From Fagopyrum homotropicum (taxonomy: Eukaryota; Streptophyta; Magnoliopsida; Caryophyllales; Polygonaceae), in the NCBI GenBank assembly GCA_033239125.1, contig BSWB01000008.1, positions 16,274,001 through 16,338,000 on the forward strand: a stretch of DNA of 64,000 nucleotides, written 5' to 3'. Below, in pieces: positions 1-8,387 of the stretch. How positions within the stretch are numbered: the first letter of the stretch is position 1; each line of letters begins with the position of its first letter. A program made the position numbers and the translations under genes. The notes under the pieces were generated by a model, which was not told where the DNA came from, ran no database searches, and worked only from the letters and a program-made list of their open reading frames with translations.

Positions 1-1931
1 TACTGAGTACGAGTTCTTAACGCGAGAGAGAGACTCCCGTTCTTCTTTCCGACCTTGGGAAGTGGAGTGATGGGACAAGGAGGCTGACCCTTGGGATATC
101 CCACCTCCTAGTCAGCCCTTTACTCCATTCTCTCTTCTCACTTTCCTCTTTTACGCTCTTTCCCTCTACAACTTCTTCTTCTTCCTTTGGACCCCTCTTC
201 TCTTACACCTTGGAGGAGTGGTGTGTGGAGCTACAACTTGAGCTTTCCGGATCTGTAGTGGTAAGTAGTTCTATCTTCTCTTCCTCTTGTTGTTTGTATC
301 CCCTTCTTTCCTTTCTCTTCACCTCCATGGCTATGGAGGAAGCTTTTGAAGAGATATCTTGTAAAGCCCTTGCATGTCCCTTCCTTAGCTCTTTTAGGTC
401 GTGTGGAGGAGGCTAAGACCAGTGGTGAAGGTTTGAAGGAAGTCCAACAAGAGAAGGAGACACTAGGAGCAAAGTTCCAGTCGAAGAAACGAAGAAGACG
501 AACCTTCTGTTGTTCGACCGCGGGGGCGGATTGCCAGAGGCGCAGAGGCGGATTGCCAGAGGCGCAGGGGCAGACTAAGGCCACCGCAGGGGCGGCCTAG
601 ACCACCGCAGGGGCGGCCTGAACCACCGCAGGGGCGCCAGCTTGCTTCCGCGGCTGTGTTTTCTTCACTAGTAGGTTCCTCCCTCCATTCCCTTTCGTTT
701 CTTCCTTAGATCCTTGATGTATATAGTTAGAAGCATGCTTAGGATGGAGCTAAGACTTATGAGAATGCCATATAGTGGTTGCTAGCCTTGGAGCCCTTAT
801 GGCTTGGTATGAGTGTTGATCTTGAGTGTGAGCATGTTGACCTTGCTTCTCCTAGAATGTTGTTGTTGATCTTGTTCTTAGGTTGTATAGGCTGTTGTGA
901 GCTTTCTTTAGTTGTGGTTTGTGTCTTGTGTACCTTAGATCCTGGGATGCTTTCCTAGTTTGAGAGTTGAGGGATCTTGCTTAGATCTTTAGTATGAAGT
1001 CTATGACTTCATGAGTGTGGACTTGTGTTGATGAGTACTTTCGTGTATGAGCAGGTTGTGTGCTTCCTCATTAAGGAAGCTAGAGTGTTGTGAGTTGAGA
1101 GACGAGGTAAGTCTCCGGACTTACTTAGCCATATTCGTCGTATTAGATTCATCGTGTGCTTGGTGGTGTGTGTTTATCGTTTTGTTATAACTTATAAACG
1201 GATAATAGGATTACCGACCTTTATGTTATGTTGGCCCAACTGTATGATAACGGGCGATGACATCACTGCCTAGCTCTTGCAAGAGCTAGGAGGTTCTCGG
1301 CGACTAGCCCGTGTTGGTTAGACGGTCGGAGGCATCCAAGCGTTCCATTGCCGGAAGAAGGGACCGAGGCGAGTTTCGGGAGATTCTCGTGTCACAAAAG
1401 AAGTTGAACTAGAACGGGATATGACCTAATAAATAAAGATAATAACCGGATTGATTGTTGAGCAAGTTTATGTGATGTGATTATATATGTTTTTGATTGT
1501 GCCTTCACCATGACTTTAATGCTTCGAATGTAGCTAACGGTTTTAAACCGCTTGTTGTAGATGCCCCGCAGGTTAGGGACGCCGCCGAGTGAGGTGGAGG
1601 AGTGGACAACTGAGGGTCGCCGTACATTGTAGGACGGGGGCATTTTTGGGTTTGTGGTTGTTGTTTTTACCTTATGTTGGGATTGTGGTTTGTTATACGC
1701 TTACGGTTTATGTTTTGTGGAGTTTTGTGTTATTTTGAGGACTCGGCTGAGTTTCCAAGTTGTACTCTTTAACTTTTTCGTCTTGCATACATTAAAACGT
1801 TTTCGAGTTTTGTACCTTTATTTGTGCCATGTTGGAAAGGTCCGGTGAGATTGTTGTCAGGCTAAGGGTCGGGACCCATTGTGTGGTCTCGCCCGTAGCA
1901 TTCCGATATCCCGCGGATTTGGGGTGTTACA
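1..1931 (+). mobile_element. 3' part of a Tekay-type Ty3/Gypsy LTR, cut by the window start
   Basis: The segment ends in GGGGTGTTACA at 1931, the same terminus as the LTRs ending at 25017, 44525, 52113 and 58759. It shares their internal landmarks: the AGGTAAGTC...GGACTTACTTAGC hairpin (1104-1130), a TAGCTAACGG block (1531-1540) and a GTCGGGACCCA block near 1868. No tRNA-primer site follows, so it is a 3' LTR or solo LTR whose start lies left of the window. Short ORFs inside it are not conserved between LTR relatives and I do not call them genes. Confidence 0.8.
517..640 (+). repeat. GC-rich CCGC/GCGG motif cluster in the LTR
   Basis: About five short GC-rich units (variants of CCGCAGGGGCGGCC and GCGGATTGCCAGAGGCGCAG) are strung together inside otherwise moderately AT-rich LTR sequence. 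Similar motifs occur in the LTRs of elements D, E, G, H1 and H2. Function unknown. Confidence 0.7.
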
Positions 1932-2419
1932 GATAGTGTACTGTCAATCCGATCTAGTTAGATCGAAACATCCACAAGGTGGAGTAGAGTATAGTTGATC
2001 ATTCAAAAAGGATCCTCGAGTATGAAGGCTTGGATCAAAGACTAGATCCAAGATAAAACTTTTAGAGGATTGAAGAAGAAATGATGCATAAACCAAGTAA
2101 GAGGATTTTCCTTCTCAATACTTGGATTCAACTTAGACATGCTTTACAATGAGCCAAGCATCCCCTTATATAGTGGATGGATGCGATACAAAGAGTCGGA
2201 ACAAAAATAACGGAAATTAAAGCCGAAATTAAAGTTCCAAAAATGAAAAGCCTAAAATATGAAAGGTCGGAATTTAAGTCACGAAATTCAGTTCCGGAGT
2301 TAAAGTTCCGAATATAAAAAGCCAATTATTAAATAGCTGAAATATTTAAATGTCTTCATAATGACATCGGGTCCTTCTAGCCGAAAACACGGATGACATC
2401 GCCATCCGTGGTCGTATCA
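1932..2419 (-). repeat. 3' LTR of copy A
   Basis: It begins (minus strand) TGATACGACCACGG and matches the LTRs at 6102-6631 and 7287-8028 through the blocks that include CCACTATATAAGGGGATGC (a TATA-like box) and ATCCTCGAGG. The inner border is set by the purine tract at 2420-2436. The outer border at 1932 is approximate, because the last bases do not show a clean CA end. Confidence 0.7.
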
Positions 2420-2439
2420 TTCTCCTCCTCTTAAATGTG

Positions 2440-3480
2440 AAACGTCCTCGTTTGCACGGTCAAAATAAAGAAAGGAGTATCTTTGGGAACGTGACCCTTG
2501 AAATTCAATACCGGATGCACATTGTCAGAGTCGGGCGGCTTAATCTTGTAGTCATTCAAAGGGCGGTGGGGCCGCCAAGCTTATTGACTATACCGACAAG
2601 GTGCTAGAAAGAGCACTGATATTTGATTGATTTCAGTTGATATCGCCGATACTCTTTATAATTGTGAATTAGGCCTTGGGTGGGTGGCAAGTCGTCCGAC
2701 ATAACAAGGAAAAACTTTGGATCGGGTGGCTCAAACTTGTAGTACATGTGGATTGTCTCGCCGGTGAGTTTGTCTACCATGCCGTCTAAGCTTGTGAAAT
2801 TTTACGTCGAAGGCATGCCGAAAAGAAGCAAGGGTAAGCCGGTAAATAATTTATTAGACAAAACAATATCAAACCTCGGTTAAACCGGCTCGAACTTGTA
2901 GTCAAACAACATAATGGTGTCATTGTCGGGGTTGATGACTTCTTCTTCCTCGATGGCGATCTCATCTTTTTCATCTTGAAAGTATTCTCCACATAACGGA
3001 TTAACATGTTGAATTGGAAGTACCGGGACACAATTTGCAATGACGATATCTCCCTCGTCCTCAACTTTTCTCTTGTCACACAATGGGGTGACAACCAACT
3101 CAAACTTTGGTTGAGTCACCTTGGGGTTCTTCTTGTTGGGTGGACGTCGTGTGGGCAAGAAATTGTGCCCTCAAAATTTCATTCTCACGCTTTAGAGCAT
3201 CATTTGTTTCCTTGAGTATAACATATTCCTCTTGGGAATTAGCACACTGTCAGGTGGAAACATTGACTACTTGCTCATGATGGGCACGCCGTCTTGGGGC
3301 AACATGCGTATCCTCAAAATAAGCTTGTCGGTATGGATACCGTTGGTGCCCGTCAATGGAAAAATTCGGCCTTGGTTGATGCGCCCTTGACCCATATGTC
3401 CCAAGATGAGGAAGACGAGGCATTCCGGGTTCACTCTGATGGACCGATCATCCGTTTCCGTGCTAAGGTCATCGCCCAAG
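2440..3480 (-). pseudogene. Broken copy of the unrecognised copy-B protein
   Basis: On the minus strand the translation parallels the 314-residue protein of copy B. Around 3290-3150 it shows a PRRRAHHEQVV stretch (PRRRTNHEHVV in B) and an ALKRENEILRAQ coiled-coil stretch (ALKRELEILRAQ in B). Near 2880-2920 it has a LFDYKFEP repeat, and near 2700-2760 YYKFEPPDPKFFLVMS. In-frame stops and at least one frame change break it. The reading frame of the 92-codon block 3158-2880 lies between stops. The plus-strand reading of 3294-3563 is a shadow of this gene. Similarity to B, stop codons aside, supports a genuine protein family; function unknown. Confidence 0.6.
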
Positions 3481-3599
3481 CTACCGGCTCCATCATTGCC
3501 CGTACCGTTTCTTGTCACGGGCCCGTTAGTAGCATACCGTGCCTCTACACAACCATGGCATAAAACTTTCCAAGCCGGCACCGTTCCGGCGCATTTTTT

Positions 3600-4206
3600 C
3601 GTATTTTAACATTTTGTAATAATAAGTCATTTTATTTTCGGAATATTAATTTCCGGGACTTTCTTTCCGGAACTTAATTTTCCTAATTTAAGATTAGACT
3701 TTTGGTTTCAGAATTTAATTCGAAAACTTAATTCAAAACTTAAATTCCCAACCTTTCACATTTTAGACTTTTCATTTTCGGAACTTTAATTCCGACTTTA
3801 TTTCCATCATTTATGTTCCGACTCTTTGTAAGGCCTCCATCCACTATATTAGGGGATGCTTGACTCATTTGTAAAGCATGTTCAATTTGATTAAGTATTT
3901 GAGAAGTATTTTCCTCCTACTTACTTGAGCATCAAACTCTCTTCCATCATCTCAAAGTTCTTCTTTTGAATCTTCGATCCAAACTCATCCATCTTCGAGG
4001 ATTCTTCAAGAATCAACTCAACCAATCCACTTCAAGGCTTGATCGATCAATCTAGATCGACTCAACCACTCAACGTCCGCCTCCATCTCTAAGCTTCCGC
4101 AACCCATGTTCAATCCTTCAAACGCATCCGCACTTCAACTAAGGAGTAGTTGACGCTTCAGCTTGATCTAGATCCGGAATCTTTCATTGACGTGTCCAAG
4201 GATGCA
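3600..4206 (+). repeat. 5' LTR of copy B (approximate borders)
   Basis: It shares with the 3' LTR the TTTCATTTTCGGAACTTTAA block, the TATA-like CCACTATATTAGGGGATGC block and a GATCTAGATC block near the end. The start does not show the TGATACG terminus and is guessed from where similarity begins. The end is placed at GATGCA just before the primer site. Confidence 0.5.
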
Positions 4207-4212
4207 TTAAAA

Positions 4213-4224
4213 TGGCAACAGAGC
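4213..4224 (+). other. Degenerate initiator tRNA-Met primer-binding site of copy B
   Basis: TGGCAACAGAGC differs at two or three positions from the usual plant site TGGTATCAGAGC. It follows the LTR after a short spacer, and the sister copy C has TAGTATCAGAGC in the equivalent place. Confidence 0.5.
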
Positions 4225-4968
4225 AAAGGGATCTAAGCTAAGTTATCTTTACTCTTGTTTTTGTGCGTTATCACATTCATCCTTTTTGCATTTTGTTCAT
4301 CATCATCTTCATCACGTTCTTCGTATCTTCATCCAAGTTCTTGAAATTTTTTTTTCTCGATCTATTTTGCAAAGAAAAATTTAGGAGATTTTTTGTTTGC
4401 CATCAAACCAATAATCAAAAAGAAAAAATATTTTTTCCTCACCCAATTCGACAACTTTGTTAATCAATTTCACCAACTTCTTGGAATTTTTTTGTTGACA
4501 AAACCGGATATCGCATCTTTGATATTCCAAAAAACAAAAACAAAGAAAAACTCTTCAAAAACGGATTTGTTTCAAAAAGAAAAAGTGGATTCATCTCCTA
4601 CATTCAAAAGTTTCAAAAAGAAACAATTCCACAAAAACAAAGTAAAAGACGTCCGACAAACAGATCCATCCGAAAAATCGGATTTTCCAAAAAGGTCAAA
4701 GACCAAAGCAAGTAAAACTTGCCGTTTAACAATCTGTCCATTTCCTATCTCTCCATTTTCTTACACGTTGCAAATTATTTTTTTGATTTTGTGTGCATTT
4801 TGGTTCAAATTTGTTGGATTTGTCTTCCTTGCCTAACCGCCACATGACCTTCCCAAAGGTAGAACCCTAACACACTTGAACTTGGGTAAAGTTGACTTAA
4901 CTTGTCACCTTGTTCATTTGATTGCTTGCAATTGTGTGTGTTCAATTGGAATTCTGACTAACGTCGAA
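4225..4968 (+). other. AT-rich leader of copy B, no gene supported
   Basis: The stretch is rich in A and T runs. A 147-codon lysine- and phenylalanine-rich reading frame (4393-4836) reflects base composition only; it has no domain and no counterpart in copies A or C. The first plausible coding start is ATG 4969. Confidence 0.5.
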
Positions 4969-6061
4969 ATGGAAAATTTTCAGGAATCTCGTGAAAGGCA
5001 AGAGCTCACTACCTTAACCGAAGAAAATGCCTCTCTTAGGTAAGTAATTGAAACTTTGAGGGCCCAAGTGCTTACCCTTATGACTGCCCCACCGAATCAA
5101 AATTGAATCTTGGTCGATGCTTCCACATCCGATGGACGTCGCAAAGGCAAATGTATCTTGGGAGCCGAACCGTCTAACGGTCGATGGCTTGCCTCCGTTA
5201 TTAAAAATCAACGACCCTTACAAGATTACTGCCATGAGTCCCACAATGAAGGATACCTATGTTTCCCCAAGACGGCGTACCAATCATGAACACGTTGTCA
5301 ACTTTGTTCCCCAACAGCATGTTCATCATGAAGAGGTTAACAACGTTGCCCCCAAAGATGAATGTGTTGTGTTCAAGGCAACAAAAGATGCTCTCAAGCG
5401 TGAGTTAGAAATTTTGAGGGCACAAGTTCTTTCCCTAACGATGGTTGCCCAACAAGAAAAACCGTTGTGTGATGGTCTATTAGAAGAGGTCAAGGAAGAA
5501 ACCGTCATTGACAATGTTGAAGTCATCACCGACAAAAAAGAAGCCAACTTCAACAAAGACAACATCATCATGGGTGACGAAGCCATCAACCATGACAATG
5601 GCACCCTTATGTTGTTGGACTACGAATTCGAGCCAGCTGACCCGATGTTTGACTTTGTTATGTCTAATAATTTATTTACCGGCTTATCATTGCTACTTTC
5701 CGGCATGCCTCCGACGTACAATGTCACAAGCTTAGACGACATGGTATACAAACTCACCAGCGAGACCATCCACATGTACTACAAGTTGGAGCCGCCCGAT
5801 CCAAAAATTTTCCTTGTTATGTCGAACAACTTGCCACCCACCCAAGGCTTGGTACACAATTTTCAAGAGCATCGGCGCCATCAAATGAAATCAATCAAAT
5901 ATCGGTGCTCTTTCCAGCACCTTGTCGTCATATTCGACAAGCTTGGCGGCCCCACCATCCTTTTGAAAGACTACAAGTCCAAGCCGCCCGACTTTGACAA
6001 TGTGCATCTGGTGCTGAATTTCAAGGGTATGTTCCCAAAGATACTCATTTTTTTATTTTGA
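4969..6061 (+). CDS. Unrecognised retroelement protein with three DYxxEP-type repeats
   Basis: The longest open part is ATG 5117 to 6061 (314 codons). ATG 4969 opens a related coiled-coil frame (LRAQVLTL) that is closed by stops near 5042 and 5102 and lies in another frame, so the 5' end may be a damaged part of the same gene. Within the 314 residues there is a basic PRRRT patch at 51-55, a coiled-coil-like segment at 90-110 (KRELEILRAQVLSL) and an acidic region at 120-160. Three related units follow at about 166-189, 219-242 and 282-305. Two of them read DYEFEPADP...VMSNNL and YYKLEPPDP...VMSNNL, and the third (DYKSKPPDF) is diverged. No catalytic motif or zinc knuckle is visible. A damaged second copy lies at 2440-3480. 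It may be a Gag-like or accessory protein; I do not recognise the family. Confidence 0.55.
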
Positions 6062-6086
6062 CCGTGCAAACGAGGACGTTTCACAT

Positions 6087-6100
6087 TTAAGAGGAGGAGA
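6087..6100 (+). other. Polypurine tract of copy B
   Basis: TTTAAGAGGAGGAGA lies immediately before the 3' LTR, the expected position for plus-strand priming. The same tract borders the LTR of copy A at 2420-2436. Confidence 0.65.
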
Positions 6101-6101
6101 T

Positions 6102-6631
6102 TGATACGCCCCCAAATGGCGATGTCATCCGTGTTTCCGGCATAAGGATCCGACACCATTATGAAGACATTTAAATATTTCGGCTATTTAATAATTGACT
6201 TTTTATATTCGGAACTTAATTCCGTGACTTAAATTCTAACCTTTCATATTTTAGGCTTTTCATTTTTGGAACTTTAATTCCGGCTATAATTTCCGTCATT
6301 TATCTTCCGAGTGTTTGTATGACCTCCATCCACTATATAAGGGGATGCTTGACTCATTGTAAGATATCTCTAAGTTGAATCCAAGTATTGTGAAGGAAAA
6401 CCCTTTTACTTGGTTTAGGCATCACCTTCTTCTTCCCCCTCTTAAAGTTAATCTTGGATCTAGTCTTTGATCCAATCCCTCATCCTCGAGGATCCTTTGA
6501 AGGATCAACCGAACGCCTCCGCATCCATTTCTAAGCTTCCACCGCTCAAGTTCTACGTTTGATTCAGCTAGAAAAATCAAGAACAAGTAGTTGAAGTTTC
6601 TCCTCGATCTAGATCGCCCATATTTTTATCA
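6102..6631 (+). repeat. 3' LTR of copy B
   Basis: It starts TGATACGCCCCC after the polypurine tract and ends near TTTTTATCA at 6631. It contains a TATA-like CCACTATATAAGGGG at about 6330. The last bases merge with copy C through a shared ATCA, so the border is uncertain by a few bases. Confidence 0.7.
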
Positions 6632-6949
6632 AAGACTAGATCCAAGATATTTGGATTCAACTTAGACATATCTTACAATGAGCCAAGCATCCCCTTATAT
6701 AGTGCATGGAAGCCATACAAAGAGTCAGAACATAAATGACGGAAATTAAAGCCGGAATTAAAGTTCCGAAAATAAAAAGCCTAAAATATGAAAGGTCGGA
6801 ATTTAAGACACGGAATTAAGTTCCGGAATTAAAGTTCCGAATATAAAAAGCCTATTATTAAATAGCCGAAATATTATTAATGTCTTGAAAGTGTTGTCGT
6901 GTCCTTTTAGCCGAAAACATGGATGACATCGCCGTCCGGGGGCGTATCA
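6632..6949 (-). repeat. 3' LTR of copy C, internally deleted
   Basis: It starts (minus strand) TGATACGCCCCCGGACGG at 6949 and is about 230 bp shorter than the 5' LTR without its MITE. It reads CCTAAAATATGAAAGGTCGG at the site where the 5' LTR carries the MITE, which gives the empty-site sequence. Confidence 0.65.
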
Positions 6950-7124
6950 TTGGTGGGTCCGGAGGAGGCAACCACTCCTCATCCTCAAAATATGGTCTCC
7001 GTCGGTCTTGTGAATAACGTCGGTACTTCTGGGTGGTTTGTTTGGCCGCTTTGAGCTTTAATTCATGGGGAGAAGACAACCACTCTCCATACAAATCAAA
7101 TTGATCATCATCATCATAGAACAT
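6858..7124 (-). CDS. Short acidic/basic ORF of copy C reading into the LTR
   Basis: ATG 7124 opens about 88 codons. An acidic start (FYDDDDQFDLYGEW) is followed by a lysine/arginine-rich middle and a tryptophan-proline segment (DEEWLPPPDPP). After that the frame crosses into the 3' LTR. It may be the N-terminal part of the family's first protein, since B and A lack an equivalent intact start. The C-terminal part is an artefact of the internal deletion. Function unknown. Confidence 0.35.
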   Translation of the reverse strand: MFYDDDDQFDLYGEWLSSPHELKLKAAKQTTQKYRRYSQDRRRPYFEDEEWLPPPDPPMIRPRTAMSSMFSAKRTRQHFQDINNISAI

Positions 7125-7286
7125 GATGAACGATGAAGAACACTGAAGAACACAATAAAGATCTTCGAAGAACACCGAAGAACACTTGAAGATCTTCGAA
7201 GAACACCTAAGAGAAAAAAAATTTGATGATGAACAATCAAGAACACAAGTAAAGAATTTGACCTTGATCCCTTGCTCTGATACTAA

Positions 7287-8028
7287 TGATAGAATTATGG
7301 ACGATCTAGATCGAGGAGAAACTTCAACTACCGCTTCTTGATCGTTTGAATTAGATCAAAAGGTAGAACGTGCATGGCGGAAGCTTGGAAATGGATGTGG
7401 AAGAGTTCGGTTGATCCTTCAAAAGGATCCTCGAGTGTGAAGGCTTGGATCAAAGACTAGATCCAAGATAGAACTTTAAGAGGGTGGAGAAGAAGAGGTG
7501 ATGTCCAAACCAAGCAAGAGGATTTTCCTTCTCAATACTTGGATTCAACTTAGACATATCTTACAACGAGCCAAGCATCCCCTTATATAGTGGATGAAGG
7601 TCATACAAAGAGTCGGAACATAAATGACAGAAATTAAAGCCGGAATTAAAGTTTTGAAAATGAAAAGCCTAAAATATGAAGGGCAATTTTGGTAACTAGG
7701 CCTTTTTGAAAAAACTATAGTAGTAACTAGGCTTTTTAATGTTTCAATTAAGTAAATATACCCCAACCTTTTGTATTTATTTTCAAACTCTACACACTCT
7801 TCTCTCAAGGGGTACATTTACCATACACAAAACTAGAAAAAGCCTAGTAAACCAAATTGTTTCAAATATGAAAGGTCAGAATTTAAGTCACGGAATTAAG
7901 TTCCGGAATTAAAGTTCCGAATATAAAAAACCCATTATTAAATAGCCGAAATATTTAAATTTCTTCATAATGGCACCGGGTCCTTCTAGCTGGAAACGCG
8001 GATGACATCGCCATCCGGGGGCGTATCA
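7287..8028 (-). repeat. 5' LTR of copy C with a MITE inside
   Basis: It begins (minus strand) TGATACGCCCCCGG at 8028 and ends ...TTCTATCA at 7287. Without the 183-bp insertion and its duplicated 9 bp it is about 550 bp, matching the 530-bp LTR of copy B. Confidence 0.7.
7681..7863. mobile_element. 183-bp MULE-type MITE
   Basis: The insert is flanked by a perfect 9-bp repeat AAATATGAA (7672-7680 and 7864-7872). The same LTR position in three other copies (about 2262, 6242 and 6790) is uninterrupted. The ends are imperfect inverted repeats: GGGCAATTTTGGTAACTAGGC at the left, and the complement of the right end reads GAAACAATTTGGTTTACTAGGC with small gaps. Nine-base target duplications are the Mutator superfamily hallmark. 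No coding capacity. Confidence 0.75.
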
Positions 8029-8372
8029 CCCCACCCAGTAGAGGGAAGAGGTGGACGAACTCTACCTCATCCCACAACAGATGTCGCTTTAGTACGTGCC
8101 ATCTGCGATAAGGACCATAACTAAGTTATAAGGCCAAGCTAACTACTACGACGATAAATAGAAGTCCAAGAAACAACTAGCTAGAAGTCCAAAATAACAA
8201 GCTAAGCTACCGAGATCCACAGAGGTATTGGTGGTTCCCCGTACATTCTATCCCATCCCAACTATGCACATGAACTTGAAAACAAAATTCGTTTTGAAAA
8301 CTCACACCCCTTTTGGGTATATATATATTCGACCTTTTAGAAGATTATGAGTGTCATTGTTGTCAACCTAGA

Positions 8373-8384
8373 TCTCTGATACCA
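8373..8384 (-). other. Primer-binding site of element D
   Basis: The minus strand reads TGGTATCAGAGA, the initiator tRNA-Met complement with one change at the end. It lies three bases inside the LTR end, the spacing also seen in element F. Confidence 0.65.
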
Positions 8385-8387
8385 TGT

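Larger units (their letters stand above)
1932..3560 (-). mobile_element. Copy A of a small TGATACG-type LTR family, 5' part missing
   Basis: Read on the minus strand, this is the 3' half of the same element as copy B (3561-6631): an internal coding region, then a purine-rich tract AAGAGGAGGAGA, then an LTR starting TGATACGACC at 2419. The 5' LTR and leader are absent. At about 3560 the sequence switches to copy B in the opposite orientation, so A and B stand head to head. The left limit abuts the LTR ending at 1931 with no recognisable target duplication. Confidence 0.7.
3561..6631 (+). mobile_element. Copy B: small non-autonomous LTR retrotransposon (~3.1 kb)
   Basis: Parts in order: a diverged 5' LTR (about 3600-4206), a primer-binding-like site (4213-4224), an AT-rich leader, one ORF (4969/5117-6061), a polypurine tract (6087-6100) and a 3' LTR (6102-6631). 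There is no protease, reverse transcriptase, RNase H or integrase motif, so it would depend on enzymes in trans. The two LTRs are clearly different from each other, which suggests age or recombination between subfamilies. The 5' border is uncertain by tens of bases. Confidence 0.65.
6632..8028 (-). mobile_element. Copy C: internally deleted TGATACG-family element
   Basis: On the minus strand there is a 742-bp 5' LTR (7287-8028, including a MITE), a primer-site-like TAGTATCAGAGC (7274-7285), only 337 bp of internal sequence, and a shortened 3' LTR (6632-6949). The internal region lacks the purine tract present in A and B, so the deletion probably happened after insertion or by recombination. 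The 3' LTR has an internal gap: ATCAAAGACTAGATCCAAG is joined directly to TTGGATTCAACTTAG. Confidence 0.65.

Noticed and set aside
3294..3563. Plus-strand 89-codon frame with a DGPIIRFRAK stretch resembling the GPxTR tail of Ty3 polyproteins
   Set aside because: It overlaps the minus-strand coding region of copy A, which aligns with the copy-B protein; the plus frame is most likely a shadow.
4393..4836. 147-codon lysine/phenylalanine-rich frame
   Set aside because: Low-complexity AT-rich leader; no counterpart in sister copies.
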